The notes: generated by a model not told the origin, from the sequence alone. DNA of 25,724 nucleotides from an uncultured Collinsella sp. (GCA_902495085.1 CABUWA010000010.1:1-25724), one strand, 5' to 3'; counted from the first letter of the stretch, positions 13,202-20,960 are shown. Numbers and translations are program-made.

Positions 13202-14242
13202 TTGGTTCGACGTGGCTCGCATCCGCGACTTTCGGTGATCCTTGTGGTAGAAGGTTCGCCCAGCTATGCGATGCGTGCGCTCGAGAGTATCCAGAACCAA
13301 GACCTCTACGATTTGCAGATTGTCGTTGTCTGCCGCGATGCTGCGCCCGGTGTGCGCCATTCGCTTCAAGTTGCTGCCGACAGAGACATCCATATTGATT
13401 TGATTGACGTCGAGGACTCGAAGTGCGGTGCTTGTCTTCGTGCCGGTTTTGCTGCCTCGCGTGGCTCTCAAATCATCGCTATGAACGCCGATGAGTGGTT
13501 TGCTCCGCAGTCCCTTTCCAAGATGGTCGATATCGCGTGCGATACTACGGCAGACATAGTGCTCCCCACGGTGTCGCTCGACCGCTATGATGCACATCGA
13601 GAGCGCCATTCGCGCGTCTTGGATGCTGCTCATATTTCCATTGATAGCAAATCCTCGATGGTGACCGGGCTGCCCCAGTTGATTTTAGGCGGCTTGGTTG
13701 CTCAAGTCTCTGGCGTGATGTATAGCCGTCCGCTGTTTGAAGCATGCCTGTCGCGTGGCAAGGCGTACCGTGCGGTTGAGTTTATGGCTTATGCGCTCTC
13801 GCAGGCACGATTCGTGTCCGGCTGCGGCGACGCTTGTTTCCACGCGGCGGCACCTAAGCTTACAGATGCCTTTGATCCCACCATGTATGCCAGGATATCC
13901 GATGACACTCGAGCGCTCGACGAGCTTGCGGACTCACTCTCGGAAGCAGATAGCGGTGGTCGGCTCAAGCTGGCAAGCCAAAAGTTCTACTTCGCCGGAC
14001 TGGTCGCCTGCATCGAGAATTTGTGTCTGAGCCCGCATGGAGTGTCGTCAATCGAGCGTTCCGCCCGCATGCGTGATATGCTCGAGGCGCCTCGAACCCG
14101 TCAGATGGTCGCCGCGCTCAAGGATAACCATCGGGGACTCGGTCTGTTGTTTGGGCCGATCGCCAGCGCCAAGCCCGCGCGCTGCGTGATGTGTACGCAT
14201 CTGGCAGCTTTTCTTAACCGGACGGGCGCAAAAACCGCCTAA
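13202..14242 (+). CDS. Glycosyltransferase-like (GT-A family 2) protein
   Basis: The N-terminal half resembles a family 2 glycosyltransferase: RLSVILVVEGSPSYAMRALE (from residue 9), the IQNQDLYDLQIVVVC strand, and NADEWFAP (95-102) where the metal- and sugar-nucleotide-binding DxD-type motif is expected. The C-terminal half (about 160-346) is not recognised and shows no clear membrane segment, so the protein is probably cytoplasmic. The 346-residue length is normal. The TTG start at 13202 is supported by GAGAGGA eight bases upstream. There are no other cell-surface sugar genes next to it, so the acceptor cannot be guessed. Substrate and activity are unknown; some members with imperfect DxD motifs are inactive. 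Confidence 0.6.
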   Translation: MVRRGSHPRLSVILVVEGSPSYAMRALESIQNQDLYDLQIVVVCRDAAPGVRHSLQVAADRDIHIDLIDVEDSKCGACLRAGFAASRGSQIIAMNADEWFAPQSLSKMVDIACDTTADIVLPTVSLDRYDAHRERHSRVLDAAHISIDSKSSMVTGLPQLILGGLVAQVSGVMYSRPLFEACLSRGKAYRAVEFMAYALSQARFVSGCGDACFHAAAPKLTDAFDPTMYARISDDTRALDELADSLSEADSGGRLKLASQKFYFAGLVACIENLCLSPHGVSSIERSARMRDMLEAPRTRQMVAALKDNHRGLGLLFGPIASAKPARCVMCTHLAAFLNRTGAKTA

Positions 14243-14249
14243 ACGGCTC

Positions 14250-14285
14250 ATTTCGAAACAAATTTGCATAGAATTGTTTCGAAAT
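14250..14285 (+). repeat. 12-bp inverted repeat upstream of argR
   Basis: ATTTCGAAACAA (14250-14261) and its exact complement (14274-14285) flank a 12-base centre containing TTGCATAGAA. The arms are AT-rich, unlike the surrounding DNA. It may act as a terminator-like structure for the preceding gene or as a regulator-binding site; no T-tract follows directly. Confidence 0.5.
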
Positions 14286-14326
14286 GCGTTCTTATACACA
14301 AAAGCCTTCAAATAGCGTTAAACTAT

Positions 14327-14341
14327 TCAATCACTGATTGA
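14327..14341 (+). promoter_or_regulatory. Palindromic operator candidate for argR
   Basis: TCAATCA-C-TGATTGA is a perfect 15-base palindrome, 33 bases before the argR start. Its half-site resembles, but does not match exactly, the ARG-box half (TGAAT/ATTCA). ArgR commonly represses its own gene, so this is the natural candidate for autoregulation; the binding itself is inferred. Confidence 0.45.
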
Positions 14342-14374
14342 TTGTCTCCGCCATCTTTTGGAGAGAGGGTTTGT

Positions 14375-14812
14375 ATGGCTAAAAAACGCAATGGGCGCCA
14401 GGATGCCATTAGAGATATTGTGCGCAATAAGGACGTCCGCACGCAGCGCGTGCTGGTCGATGAGCTCCGCGCTATGGGCTTTGATTGCACGCAGGCGACT
14501 GTCTCTCGCGATATTGCCGATATGGGGCTGCGTAAGCTCCCTGAGGGCATCTATGTTCTGGCAGAGGACCTGCACCTGCAGCGTATGGTTTCCGAGCTCG
14601 TAACGGGCGTTCTGCGCACCGATAATCTGGTTATGATTAAGGCTCAGCCTGGCACGGCTTCCGGCATCGCCGCCGCTGTTGATGCGGCAGAGCTGCCCGA
14701 TGTGCTTGGCTCGCTTGCCGGCAACGATACGATTTTGGTTATTGCCCAGACGGCCGAGGACGGCGAGCGTCTCGAGGCGCTGATCAATAAGCTGAGCAAT
14801 TCTCGCAAGTAG
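14375..14812 (+). CDS. argR: Arginine repressor ArgR
   Basis: The 145-residue protein has the two ArgR domains: a winged helix DNA-binding domain (about 1-70, with QATVSRDIADMGLRKLP) and a C-terminal arginine-binding oligomerisation domain (about 80-145, with KAQPGTASGIAAAVDAAELP and VLGSLAGNDTILVI). ArgR hexamers repress arginine synthesis genes when arginine is present. The ATG at 14375 was chosen over an earlier in-frame TTG because of the GGAGAGAGGG just before it and the standard length. No arginine biosynthesis gene is adjacent in the window. Confidence 0.95.
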   Translation: MAKKRNGRQDAIRDIVRNKDVRTQRVLVDELRAMGFDCTQATVSRDIADMGLRKLPEGIYVLAEDLHLQRMVSELVTGVLRTDNLVMIKAQPGTASGIAAAVDAAELPDVLGSLAGNDTILVIAQTAEDGERLEALINKLSNSRK

Positions 14813-14861
14813 GCGTGCGGGTCGTGCGCTCGGCCCTGCGCGCGCTGACATAGTTGCCTGT

Positions 14862-14898
14862 AAGGGGGTATCGACGAGGGTCGGTACCCCCTTTTTGT
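14862..14898 (+). terminator. Intrinsic terminator after argR
   Basis: A 13-bp stem (14862-14874 with 14881-14893, one G-U pair) with a 6-base loop runs into a TTTTT-rich tract. It closes the argR transcript. Confidence 0.9.
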
Positions 14899-14935
14899 TT
14901 GCCGGTATAAAGACCGCCTGCCAGGTCGCTTTAAA

Positions 14936-14978
14936 CTAAAAGGCCCCCGAGCAGTTGAATAAGCTGTTCGGGGGCCTT
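14936..14978 (-). terminator. Intrinsic terminator of the PBP gene
   Basis: AAGGCCCCCGAGCAG at 14940-14954 pairs with 14964-14978 (one G-U pair, 9-base loop). Read on the minus strand it is followed by TTTTAGTTT, so it terminates the penicillin-binding protein transcript, and it may also act in the other direction. Confidence 0.88.
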
Positions 14979-15000
14979 GTTGCTTATGGCCGGATGATTT

Positions 15001-17214
15001 CTAGCCGACCGTATCGTCAGGCGTGGGCGAGGGGTCGGGAGTGGGCGTGGGCGTAGGCGTGCCGCCATCGCCGCCGGTCGAACCACCGGTGGAGCCGCCG
15101 GTCGAACCACCAGTGGAGCCACCCGTCGAGCCACCGGTCGTACCGGTGCCGCCGGTGGTGTCGCCGCCCGTGGTCTCGGTGGTCTCGGTGGTCGTGGTCG
15201 TCGTCGTGGTTTCCTCTTCGTCCTCGTCCTCGTCCTTGTCGTCGTTCTCCGTCTTCTTGGTGTTGTTGGTGCCGTAGAACTTCCAGACGCTGTTGTTCTT
15301 GTAGGTGGGAGCCGTTCCGGTCGGGAATTCCTCGCGCCCGGTCCCCGCAAGAACAGTGTTCATAAACTTCTTAAAGACGGGCAGGTTGGTGCTATCGCCC
15401 AGCAGGTCCATGCCGTACTTTTGGATGGGAATCTCGCCTGCGGAATAACCGGTCCACAGGGCGCATGCCAGCTGCGGCGTGTAGCCGCAGAACCAAAGGT
15501 TGGTGGTGTTGTCAGTGGTGCCCGTCTTGCCGGCATAGGGCTGGTTGACGCTCAGCGCGCCGGCGGCGCCCGTGCCGCTGCCCTGCATGACGCCGGTCAG
15601 GACGTCGGTCACTGCCGCGGCCTCGCCGGTGGAGAGCACCTGCGAGGGGTTATCGGTGTGCTGGTACAGCACCGAGCCAGTTCGCGAATCAATCTCGGTG
15701 ATGGCGATCGGCTGGCGATAGTAACCGCCGTTGGCAAACGTGGCATAGGCCGCGGCCATCTCGAGCGGCGAGATGGAGCCGGTACCGAGCGTCATGACGG
15801 GAACGTCCTCGATATTGTCCTTAGATGGATCGATGCCGAGCTTTTTGACGAGGGACATGATCTTGTTATTGCCGATAGCCTCTGCAACCTGGATATAGCC
15901 GGTGTTGGAGGAGTATGCCGTCGCCTGCTTGAGCGTGATGGTGCCGTAGCTCTGGTTGGCGTAGTTTTGCACCTTGGTCGTGGTGCCCTTGGCTGTAAGA
16001 GGCGAGTTGCAATTGAGGGTGACGTTGGGGTTCATGCCGTTTTGGATGGCAGTGGCCAGCGTAAAGGCCTTAAACGTGGAGCCTACGGGACGCTTGGCCG
16101 TGGCGTGGTTCACGTGGTTCTCGTCGGCGTTATAGTCGTAGCCGCCCACCATGCACTTGATGTAGCCGGTCTTGGGGTCGACGACGACCATGCCCATGTC
16201 CAGGCCGTCGAGTGAGAGCGTGTCGAGCTGCTCGCGGACGGCATTCTCTGCCACCTGCTGCATCGTGGGGTCGATGGTGGTCTTGACGGTCAGGCCGCCC
16301 TTAAAGAGCACGTCGGTCGAGAACTCCTGCTCCAGCAGCTGCTTAACATAGGCGACAAAGTAGGGCTGCGAGTATACGTCGACGCCGCTGCCCGAAATCT
16401 CGGTCACGTTGAGGGTGATGGGCTCGGCCTGTGCGGCATCGTGCTCCTCCTGGGTGATGTGGCCCAGGCGCAGCATGTTGTCGAGAACCTTGTTGCGGCG
16501 AGACAGTGCCAGGTCGGGGTTGACCGTGGGGTCGTACTGCGAAGGCGAGTTGGGAAGGCCGATGAGCAGCGCGGCTTCGCTCAGGGTGAGGTCGGCGGCG
16601 CTCTTGGACAGGTAGGTCTCGGCTGCGGCCTCGATGCCGTAGGCGCCGTGACCGTAATAGATGGTGTTGAGGTACATCATGAGGATCTCGTCTTTGGAGT
16701 ACATGTCCTCCATCTTGATGGCGATGTAGGCCTCGCGCACCTTACGCTCGATGGTCGAGTCGAACTGCTCCTCCTGCAGAATGGTGTTGCGCACCAGCTG
16801 CTGGGTGATAGTCGAGGCGCCTTCGTGCCCGCCGCCGAGGGTTGCCACCGCAGCACGCGCGATACCCCACAGGTCGATACCGCCGTGCTCGTAGAAGCGC
16901 TCGTCCTCGACGTCAACGGTACCCTGCAGCACGTAGGGGGAGACCTCGTCCTTGGTGATGGACTTGCGGTTTTGCGTGTAGAAGCTCGCGATCTTGTTGC
17001 CGTTGCAGTCGACGATCTCGGTGGGCTCGCTCACCAGATACGCGTTGGCGTCGGTGTAGTCGGGCAGATCGGACAGCCAGCGGTTGACGTTGCCGACCAT
17101 GCCGATGCCAAATGCCACGCCCGCGATAAGCAAAAAGCCCAAAAACGAGAGCAGGATTATGGGCAGGGCATGCGTCTTTGAACGGCTGCGTCCCTGTCGT
17201 TGGCGAGGACCCAT
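15001..17214 (-). CDS. Class A penicillin-binding protein (transglycosylase/transpeptidase)
   Basis: The 737-residue protein has a basic cytoplasmic tip, one membrane segment (about 17-40), a GT51 transglycosylase domain (EDERFYEHGG at 103-112 with catalytic Glu103; GASTITQQLVRN at 132-143), and a transpeptidase domain with Ser379-x-x-Lys382 (GSTFK), SSN at 435-437 and KTG at 563-565. It polymerises and crosslinks peptidoglycan outside the membrane. The ATG at 17214 is fixed by GGAGGT just upstream; an earlier in-frame start would add a poorly conserved 41 residues. After about 650 the tail is acidic, then Thr/Glu-rich, then STGG repeats and a PT-rich end, all probably disordered and wall-spanning. 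It is divergent from the U32 gene. Confidence 0.95.
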   Translation of the reverse strand: MGPRQRQGRSRSKTHALPIILLSFLGFLLIAGVAFGIGMVGNVNRWLSDLPDYTDANAYLVSEPTEIVDCNGNKIASFYTQNRKSITKDEVSPYVLQGTVDVEDERFYEHGGIDLWGIARAAVATLGGGHEGASTITQQLVRNTILQEEQFDSTIERKVREAYIAIKMEDMYSKDEILMMYLNTIYYGHGAYGIEAAAETYLSKSAADLTLSEAALLIGLPNSPSQYDPTVNPDLALSRRNKVLDNMLRLGHITQEEHDAAQAEPITLNVTEISGSGVDVYSQPYFVAYVKQLLEQEFSTDVLFKGGLTVKTTIDPTMQQVAENAVREQLDTLSLDGLDMGMVVVDPKTGYIKCMVGGYDYNADENHVNHATAKRPVGSTFKAFTLATAIQNGMNPNVTLNCNSPLTAKGTTTKVQNYANQSYGTITLKQATAYSSNTGYIQVAEAIGNNKIMSLVKKLGIDPSKDNIEDVPVMTLGTGSISPLEMAAAYATFANGGYYRQPIAITEIDSRTGSVLYQHTDNPSQVLSTGEAAAVTDVLTGVMQGSGTGAAGALSVNQPYAGKTGTTDNTTNLWFCGYTPQLACALWTGYSAGEIPIQKYGMDLLGDSTNLPVFKKFMNTVLAGTGREEFPTGTAPTYKNNSVWKFYGTNNTKKTENDDKDEDEDEEETTTTTTTTETTETTGGDTTGGTGTTGGSTGGSTGGSTGGSTGGSTGGDGGTPTPTPTPDPSPTPDDTVG
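15073..15140. repeat. 12-bp tandem repeat encoding STGG units in the PBP tail
   Basis: About five copies of a 12-base unit of the form GGTSGARCCRCC encode the STGG repeats at residues 696-715 of the penicillin-binding protein. The copies differ at third positions, so they are not a fresh expansion. Such repeats can change copy number between strains. Confidence 0.75.
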
Positions 17215-17376
17215 ATATTGACCTCCAGGTATGTCGTGCCGGACGGTGGATGTGCCGTCGGGGCAGGATGGACATAAGTTATTACACGATAAACCAAACG
17301 GGGCGCGCGAGGCCTCGTGTATGCTGGAAGACGGCATTTTTCAGAGTGAATGCATACCTTGGTAAGGAGTTTGTCG

Positions 17377-19335
17377 ATGGCGATTCGGACGATGGGGCCG
17401 AGCGGACAATACGAGACAGGATTGGATGCTGCCGGTGCGGCGCTGCCCGAGTTGCTGGCGCCGGCGGGCGGGCTCGACCAGATGCTTGCGGCCATCGCCG
17501 CGGGCGCCGATGCCATCTATGCGGGGTTGGGCGGCTTTAACGCCCGTGTGAGCGCCCATGGCTTTACGGATGACGAGTTTGCGCGCGGTTGTGCCGTGGC
17601 GCATGCCCATGGCGTGCGTGTGTACGTGACGCTCAACGTGTTCGTGTTTGACGATGAGTTGTCCGACGCGGTGGCGTTGGGGGCTCGTGCACTGGAGTTG
17701 GGCGCCGATGCTCTGATTGTCGCCGATGCCGGGTTGGCCTGCGCGCTGCGCGCGGCGATTCCCGGGGTCGAGATTCACCTGTCCACGCAGGCGGGCGCTC
17801 ATAGCGAGAGCGCCGTGCGGCTTGCCGCCGATGAGCTTGGGGTCGAGCGCGTGACGACGGCACGCGAGCTGACGGTCGACGAGATTGCGGCGCTATGTGC
17901 CACGGGCGTGCCCATCGAGGTATTCTGCCACGGTGCGATTTGCATCGGCTATTCGGGGGCGTGCGAGTTCTCGGCCCTGCGGCGTGGGCGCTCGGCGATG
18001 CGCGGCGACTGCACGCAGCCGTGCCGTTTGGCGTACGACCTGGTGGACGAGGCTGGACAGAGCGTTGTCGCCGTCGAGGGAGATCGCCTGCTGTGCCCGC
18101 GTGACTATCTGGGTATTGCGCATCTGCCCGAGCTTGTAGATGCCGGCGTGGCGTCGCTCAAGATCGAGGGGCGCATGAAGAACCCTGATTACGTATTCAA
18201 CGTGGTGCGGGTGTGGCGCCGGGCACTCGATATGCTGTGCGACGGCGCGTGGGACCCCGGTGCCGTGGAAGAGCTCGAGCGCGAGCTGGGAAGGTCGTTT
18301 AACCGTGGGTTTACCGATGCGTACCTGCGAGGACGTTCGGGTGCCGAGCTTATGAGCTTTGAGCGTGCGATCAACCAAGGTGTGCGCGTGGGACGCCTGG
18401 TGGCCGTTGGCCACGAAGAGGTGACCGTTGAGCTCGATGCCGCCGTGGCGGCGGGTGACACGCTCGAGATTCGGTTCTATCCGGGTGCCGACGCGCGTCC
18501 CGATGTGCCCAAGCGCTGGCCGCAGGTGCCCTGTCCGGTGGATGCCGCGGCGGGGGAGCGCGTCGTCGTGCATTGCAAGCGTAAGGTTGACACGGGCTGC
18601 GAGGTGTACCTGATTCGCAGCGCCGGCGTGTTGGATCAGACGGCGGCGGTGTTGGAGCGCATGCGGGCCGAGGCGGATGCGATTGCGCCCGTTGCGCGTG
18701 CCGTTGAGGTACTGCCCTTTGAGGGCGTTACGGTGGATGGCGGTGCGTCGACGGAGTTGGTGGAGTGCGCGGTTCCCGCTCGCATGGTTTTTGCTTGGCA
18801 GCTGATGGATGCCGACCCGCGCGGAGAACTCGATTTGTCCGACGCTGTTGTGGTGCTTGACGAGGTGTGCCGCACGTGTGACGCTGACTGGACCCGCTCA
18901 CTGATGCAGCGTGCCGGGCGCGTTGTCTGCCGCAACCTGGGACAGGTGGTGATCGCTCGCGAGCTGGGCGTGACGTTTGACGTGGCGGCGCCGGTGTTCT
19001 GCGCGAATCGGGCCACGCTTACCTGGCTGCGCGGACTCGGTGCGGGGCGGGTGTACTTGCCGGCCGAGTTGCTCGGCAATGATGCGGAGCGTATTGCCGA
19101 ACTGGCTGCTGAACCCGGCGTCTGGGGTCCGGTCGACGCCGACCGTCCCGAGCTTATGGTGTGCGAGCACTGCCTGCTGACCGCCGAGGGCGTCTGCGCT
19201 ACCGATGCGACGGGACAGGTCCGTTGCCGCGACTGCTTGCGCCGTCGGCAGGTACGCTATCTGGTCGAGCGTGACGGTACACGTTTGCCAGTTGCCATTG
19301 ACGCATGCGGCAGGACGAGGATTTTCCTGTCGTAG
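17377..19335 (+). CDS. U32-family peptidase-like protein (prephenate-dependent RNA hydroxylase type)
   Basis: The 652-residue protein has the U32 signature at 181-199 (Glu181-x-Phe183, HGAIC, GYSGACEFS) with Cys189, Cys196, Cys212 and Cys216 as likely iron-sulfur ligands, then CPRDYLGI and KIEGRMK. A long C-terminal region follows, with a CxxC-x8-C-x9-CxxC cysteine cluster close to the end. U32 proteins named as collagenases are now known in E. coli to include TrhP (tRNA U34) and RlhA (23S rRNA C2501), which use prephenate to hydroxylate RNA. The length fits RlhA-like members, but the exact target is not decided here. The ATG at 17377 lies seven bases after AAGGAG. It is transcribed away from the PBP gene; no clear promoter was seen in the 162-base divergent gap. 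Confidence 0.85.
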   Translation: MAIRTMGPSGQYETGLDAAGAALPELLAPAGGLDQMLAAIAAGADAIYAGLGGFNARVSAHGFTDDEFARGCAVAHAHGVRVYVTLNVFVFDDELSDAVALGARALELGADALIVADAGLACALRAAIPGVEIHLSTQAGAHSESAVRLAADELGVERVTTARELTVDEIAALCATGVPIEVFCHGAICIGYSGACEFSALRRGRSAMRGDCTQPCRLAYDLVDEAGQSVVAVEGDRLLCPRDYLGIAHLPELVDAGVASLKIEGRMKNPDYVFNVVRVWRRALDMLCDGAWDPGAVEELERELGRSFNRGFTDAYLRGRSGAELMSFERAINQGVRVGRLVAVGHEEVTVELDAAVAAGDTLEIRFYPGADARPDVPKRWPQVPCPVDAAAGERVVVHCKRKVDTGCEVYLIRSAGVLDQTAAVLERMRAEADAIAPVARAVEVLPFEGVTVDGGASTELVECAVPARMVFAWQLMDADPRGELDLSDAVVVLDEVCRTCDADWTRSLMQRAGRVVCRNLGQVVIARELGVTFDVAAPVFCANRATLTWLRGLGAGRVYLPAELLGNDAERIAELAAEPGVWGPVDADRPELMVCEHCLLTAEGVCATDATGQVRCRDCLRRRQVRYLVERDGTRLPVAIDACGRTRIFLS

Positions 19336-19383
19336 GTGCCGCGTCGCGTCAGTTTGTTATCATATGAGAGTTTATGGACTTCC

Positions 19384-19410
19384 AGCACCGCCGTATCCGG
19401 TGAGGGTGCT
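19384..19410 (+). other. Small hairpin in the tyrS leader
   Basis: AGCACC (19384-19389) pairs with GGTGCT (19405-19410), just upstream of the AAAGGAGG site. The whole gap before tyrS is only 96 bases, too short for a T-box, so tyrosine-tRNA control of that kind is unlikely here. Confidence 0.35.
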
Positions 19411-19431
19411 ATAGCAAAAGGAGGATACCCA

Positions 19432-20643
19432 ATGCTGTCTGTTGACGAGCAAATGCGTATCATCACCTCGGGCGCCGCGCAGATCGTTCCCGAGGCCGAC
19501 CTTCGCAAGAAGCTTGAGAAGGGCGAGCCCCTCAACATCAAGCTCGGCGTCGACCCCACCAGCCCCGACCTGCACCTGGGCCATGCCGTGCCGCTGCGCA
19601 AGATGCGCCAGTTCCAGGACCTGGGCCACAACGTCACCCTCATCATCGGCAACGGCACCGCGCTGATCGGCGATCCCTCGGGCAAGAACTCCACGCGTCC
19701 GCAGCTTTCGCAGGAGCAGATCGAGGCCAACGCCGAGACCTACGTGAGCCAGGCCATGAAGATCCTGGACCCCGAGAAGACCACCATCGTGCACAACGGC
19801 GATTGGATCCTTTCGATGGATCTGGCCGGCCTGCTGCAGGTGTGCTCCAAGTTCACCGTCGCCCGCATTCTTGAGCGCGACGACTTTACCAAGCGCTACC
19901 AGTCTCAGACGCCGATCGCCCTGCATGAGTTCCTGTATCCCGTGATGCAGGCTTTCGACTCTGTGCAGATCAAGGCCGACGTGGAGATGGGCGGCACCGA
20001 TCAGCTCTTCAACCTGCTCGCCGGCCGCGAGCTCATGGAGAAGATGGGTATGGAGCCGCAGATTGCGCTCACCATGCCGCTGCTCGAGGGCACCGACGGC
20101 GTGCGCAAGATGTCCAAGTCCTATGGTAACTACATCGGCCTGACCGACGCTCCCAAGGACATGTTCGGCAAGACCATGTCCATCCCCGACGAGATGATCG
20201 GCAAGTACTATCGTCTGGCCAGCTCGCTCACCCCTGCCGAGGTCGACAAGATCGACGCCGCCCTGGCCGATGGCTCCGCCGACCCCTACGAGCTCAAGCG
20301 CGCTCTGGGCCGCGACCTGTGCGACACCTACCACGGTGCCGGCGCCGGCGACGAGGCTCAGGCCGAGTTCGACCGCGTGTTCAAGGAGGGCCAGCTCGCC
20401 GACTTCCCCGAGAAGCATGCCGAGCTGACTGTCAATGACGAGGGCCAGATTTACCTCGCCGGTCTGCTCAAGGACCTGGGTCTTTCGGCCAGCGCCGGCC
20501 AGGCCCGCCGCGATATCGACGGCGGCGGCGTCAAAATCAACGGCAAGGCCGTGGCTCCCAAGAGCTACAACATCGATCCGAGCGCCCTCAAGCTAGGCGA
20601 TACCCTCTCCGTGGGCAAGCGCAAGGGCTTCAAATTGATTTAG
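19432..20643 (+). CDS. tyrS: Tyrosyl-tRNA synthetase
   Basis: The 403-residue class I synthetase has the HIGH-type motif HLGH (48-51, within DPTSPDLHLGH) and KMSKS (226-230), with VEMGGTDQLFNLL in between for tyrosine binding. A C-terminal S4-like RNA-binding domain (about 340-403, ARRDIDGGGVKINGK) contacts tRNA-Tyr. The motif spacing and the HLGH form resemble the TyrZ-type subgroup more than the classical TyrS. The ATG at 19432 follows AAAAGGAGGATACCCA. The gene is followed by an unusually structured non-coding block. Confidence 0.95.
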   Translation: MLSVDEQMRIITSGAAQIVPEADLRKKLEKGEPLNIKLGVDPTSPDLHLGHAVPLRKMRQFQDLGHNVTLIIGNGTALIGDPSGKNSTRPQLSQEQIEANAETYVSQAMKILDPEKTTIVHNGDWILSMDLAGLLQVCSKFTVARILERDDFTKRYQSQTPIALHEFLYPVMQAFDSVQIKADVEMGGTDQLFNLLAGRELMEKMGMEPQIALTMPLLEGTDGVRKMSKSYGNYIGLTDAPKDMFGKTMSIPDEMIGKYYRLASSLTPAEVDKIDAALADGSADPYELKRALGRDLCDTYHGAGAGDEAQAEFDRVFKEGQLADFPEKHAELTVNDEGQIYLAGLLKDLGLSASAGQARRDIDGGGVKINGKAVAPKSYNIDPSALKLGDTLSVGKRKGFKLI

Positions 20644-20644
20644 T

Positions 20645-20668
20645 TCCGCCGTTCTACCGAACGGCGGA
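20645..20668 (+). other. 10-bp hairpin after tyrS
   Basis: TCCGCCGTTC (20645-20654) and GAACGGCGGA (20659-20668) pair perfectly around TACC, one base after the tyrS stop. There is no T-tract, so it is a possible but incomplete terminator for tyrS or an RNA 3'-end structure. Confidence 0.5.
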
Positions 20669-20682
20669 CCGGCCGACGCTGC

Positions 20683-20781
20683 GCGGGCCGCATTTGGACA
20701 ATCTGACGTTCAACTTCAAGGGCGCGACCAGAAGGTCAGCGCCCTTTCGTTTCACGTCACCTTGTCTCAAATGCGGCCCGC
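20683..20781 (+). other. Long structured hairpin E2 between tyrS and ade
   Basis: From outside in: a 14-bp stem (20683-20696/20768-20781), a bulged T at 20767, 5 bp (20697-20701/20762-20766), and a 2x2 loop. A 6-bp stem (20704-20709/20754-20759) follows, then an internal loop TCAACTTC (20710-20717) against TCGTTTC (20747-20753). An 8-bp stem (20718-20725/20739-20746), a bulged A at 20738, GACC/GGTC (20726-20729/20734-20737) and an AGAA loop complete it. Feature by feature this matches the hairpin at 8524-8611 with most stem bases changed. Both have the same orientation relative to the flanking genes. No protein is encoded. It may be an RNA element or a mobile hairpin. Confidence 0.8.
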
Positions 20782-20816
20782 TCGCTGTCGTTGCCAAAAC
20801 ATCGGCGCTTCCGTTG

Positions 20817-20867
20817 TTGGCACTTGGGGACGTTCCTTTTGTGCCGGCACTTTGGGACACTCTTTGC
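20817..20867. repeat. REP-like hairpin element, copy A
   Basis: This holds TTGGGGACGTTCCTTTT in the loop of a GGCAC/GTGCC hairpin, followed by a GGGACA...CTTTGC stretch that starts a second imperfect hairpin running to about 20892 (CTTTGC pairs with GCAAAG at 20875-20880). By hand it matches 23844-23894 at about 40 of 51 positions without gaps. Repeats of this GGGGACGTT type resemble REP sequences moved by Y1 (IS200-like) transposases; no such gene is in the window. Confidence 0.65.
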
Positions 20868-20932
20868 CATTGGTGCAAAGTAACCTGCCCCCATTGCGCT
20901 GAGCGGCGTGTGCCGTTAAGCGGAGGGGCGTA

Positions 20933-20960
20933 TTGTTGGCCCATCGTTTGGGCATACAAT
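20933..20960 (+). promoter_or_regulatory. Promoter of ade inside a palindromic operator
   Basis: TTGTTG (20933-20938) and TACAAT (20955-20960, 5 of 6) are 16 bases apart. The whole promoter lies in an inverted repeat: ATTGT-tg-GCCCA (20932-20943) and TGGGC-at-ACAAT (20949-20960) around TCGTT. A dimeric regulator could bind here and block the polymerase. The leader that follows (about 20967-21028) has a CTGCGG/CCGCAG hairpin (20974-20979/20996-21001) but is not a recognisable purine riboswitch. Confidence 0.55.

Noticed and set aside
15070..15150. Possible CRISPR-like array
   Set aside because: The repeat unit is 12 bases without spacers and encodes STGG repeats in frame in the PBP tail.
15023..15277. 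Plus-strand open frame rich in Pro and Val opposite the PBP tail
   Set aside because: It is the complement of the GGST/PT repeat coding sequence; the composition comes from the repeat, and there is no start signal.
17215..17376. Divergent promoters between the PBP and U32 genes
   Set aside because: An AT-rich core exists at about 17278-17298, but no -35/-10 pair with acceptable spacing and match was found on either strand.
19336..19431. T-box riboswitch ahead of tyrS
   Set aside because: The gap is 96 bases with only a 6-bp hairpin; there is no room for the specifier stem, T-box sequence and terminator/antiterminator.
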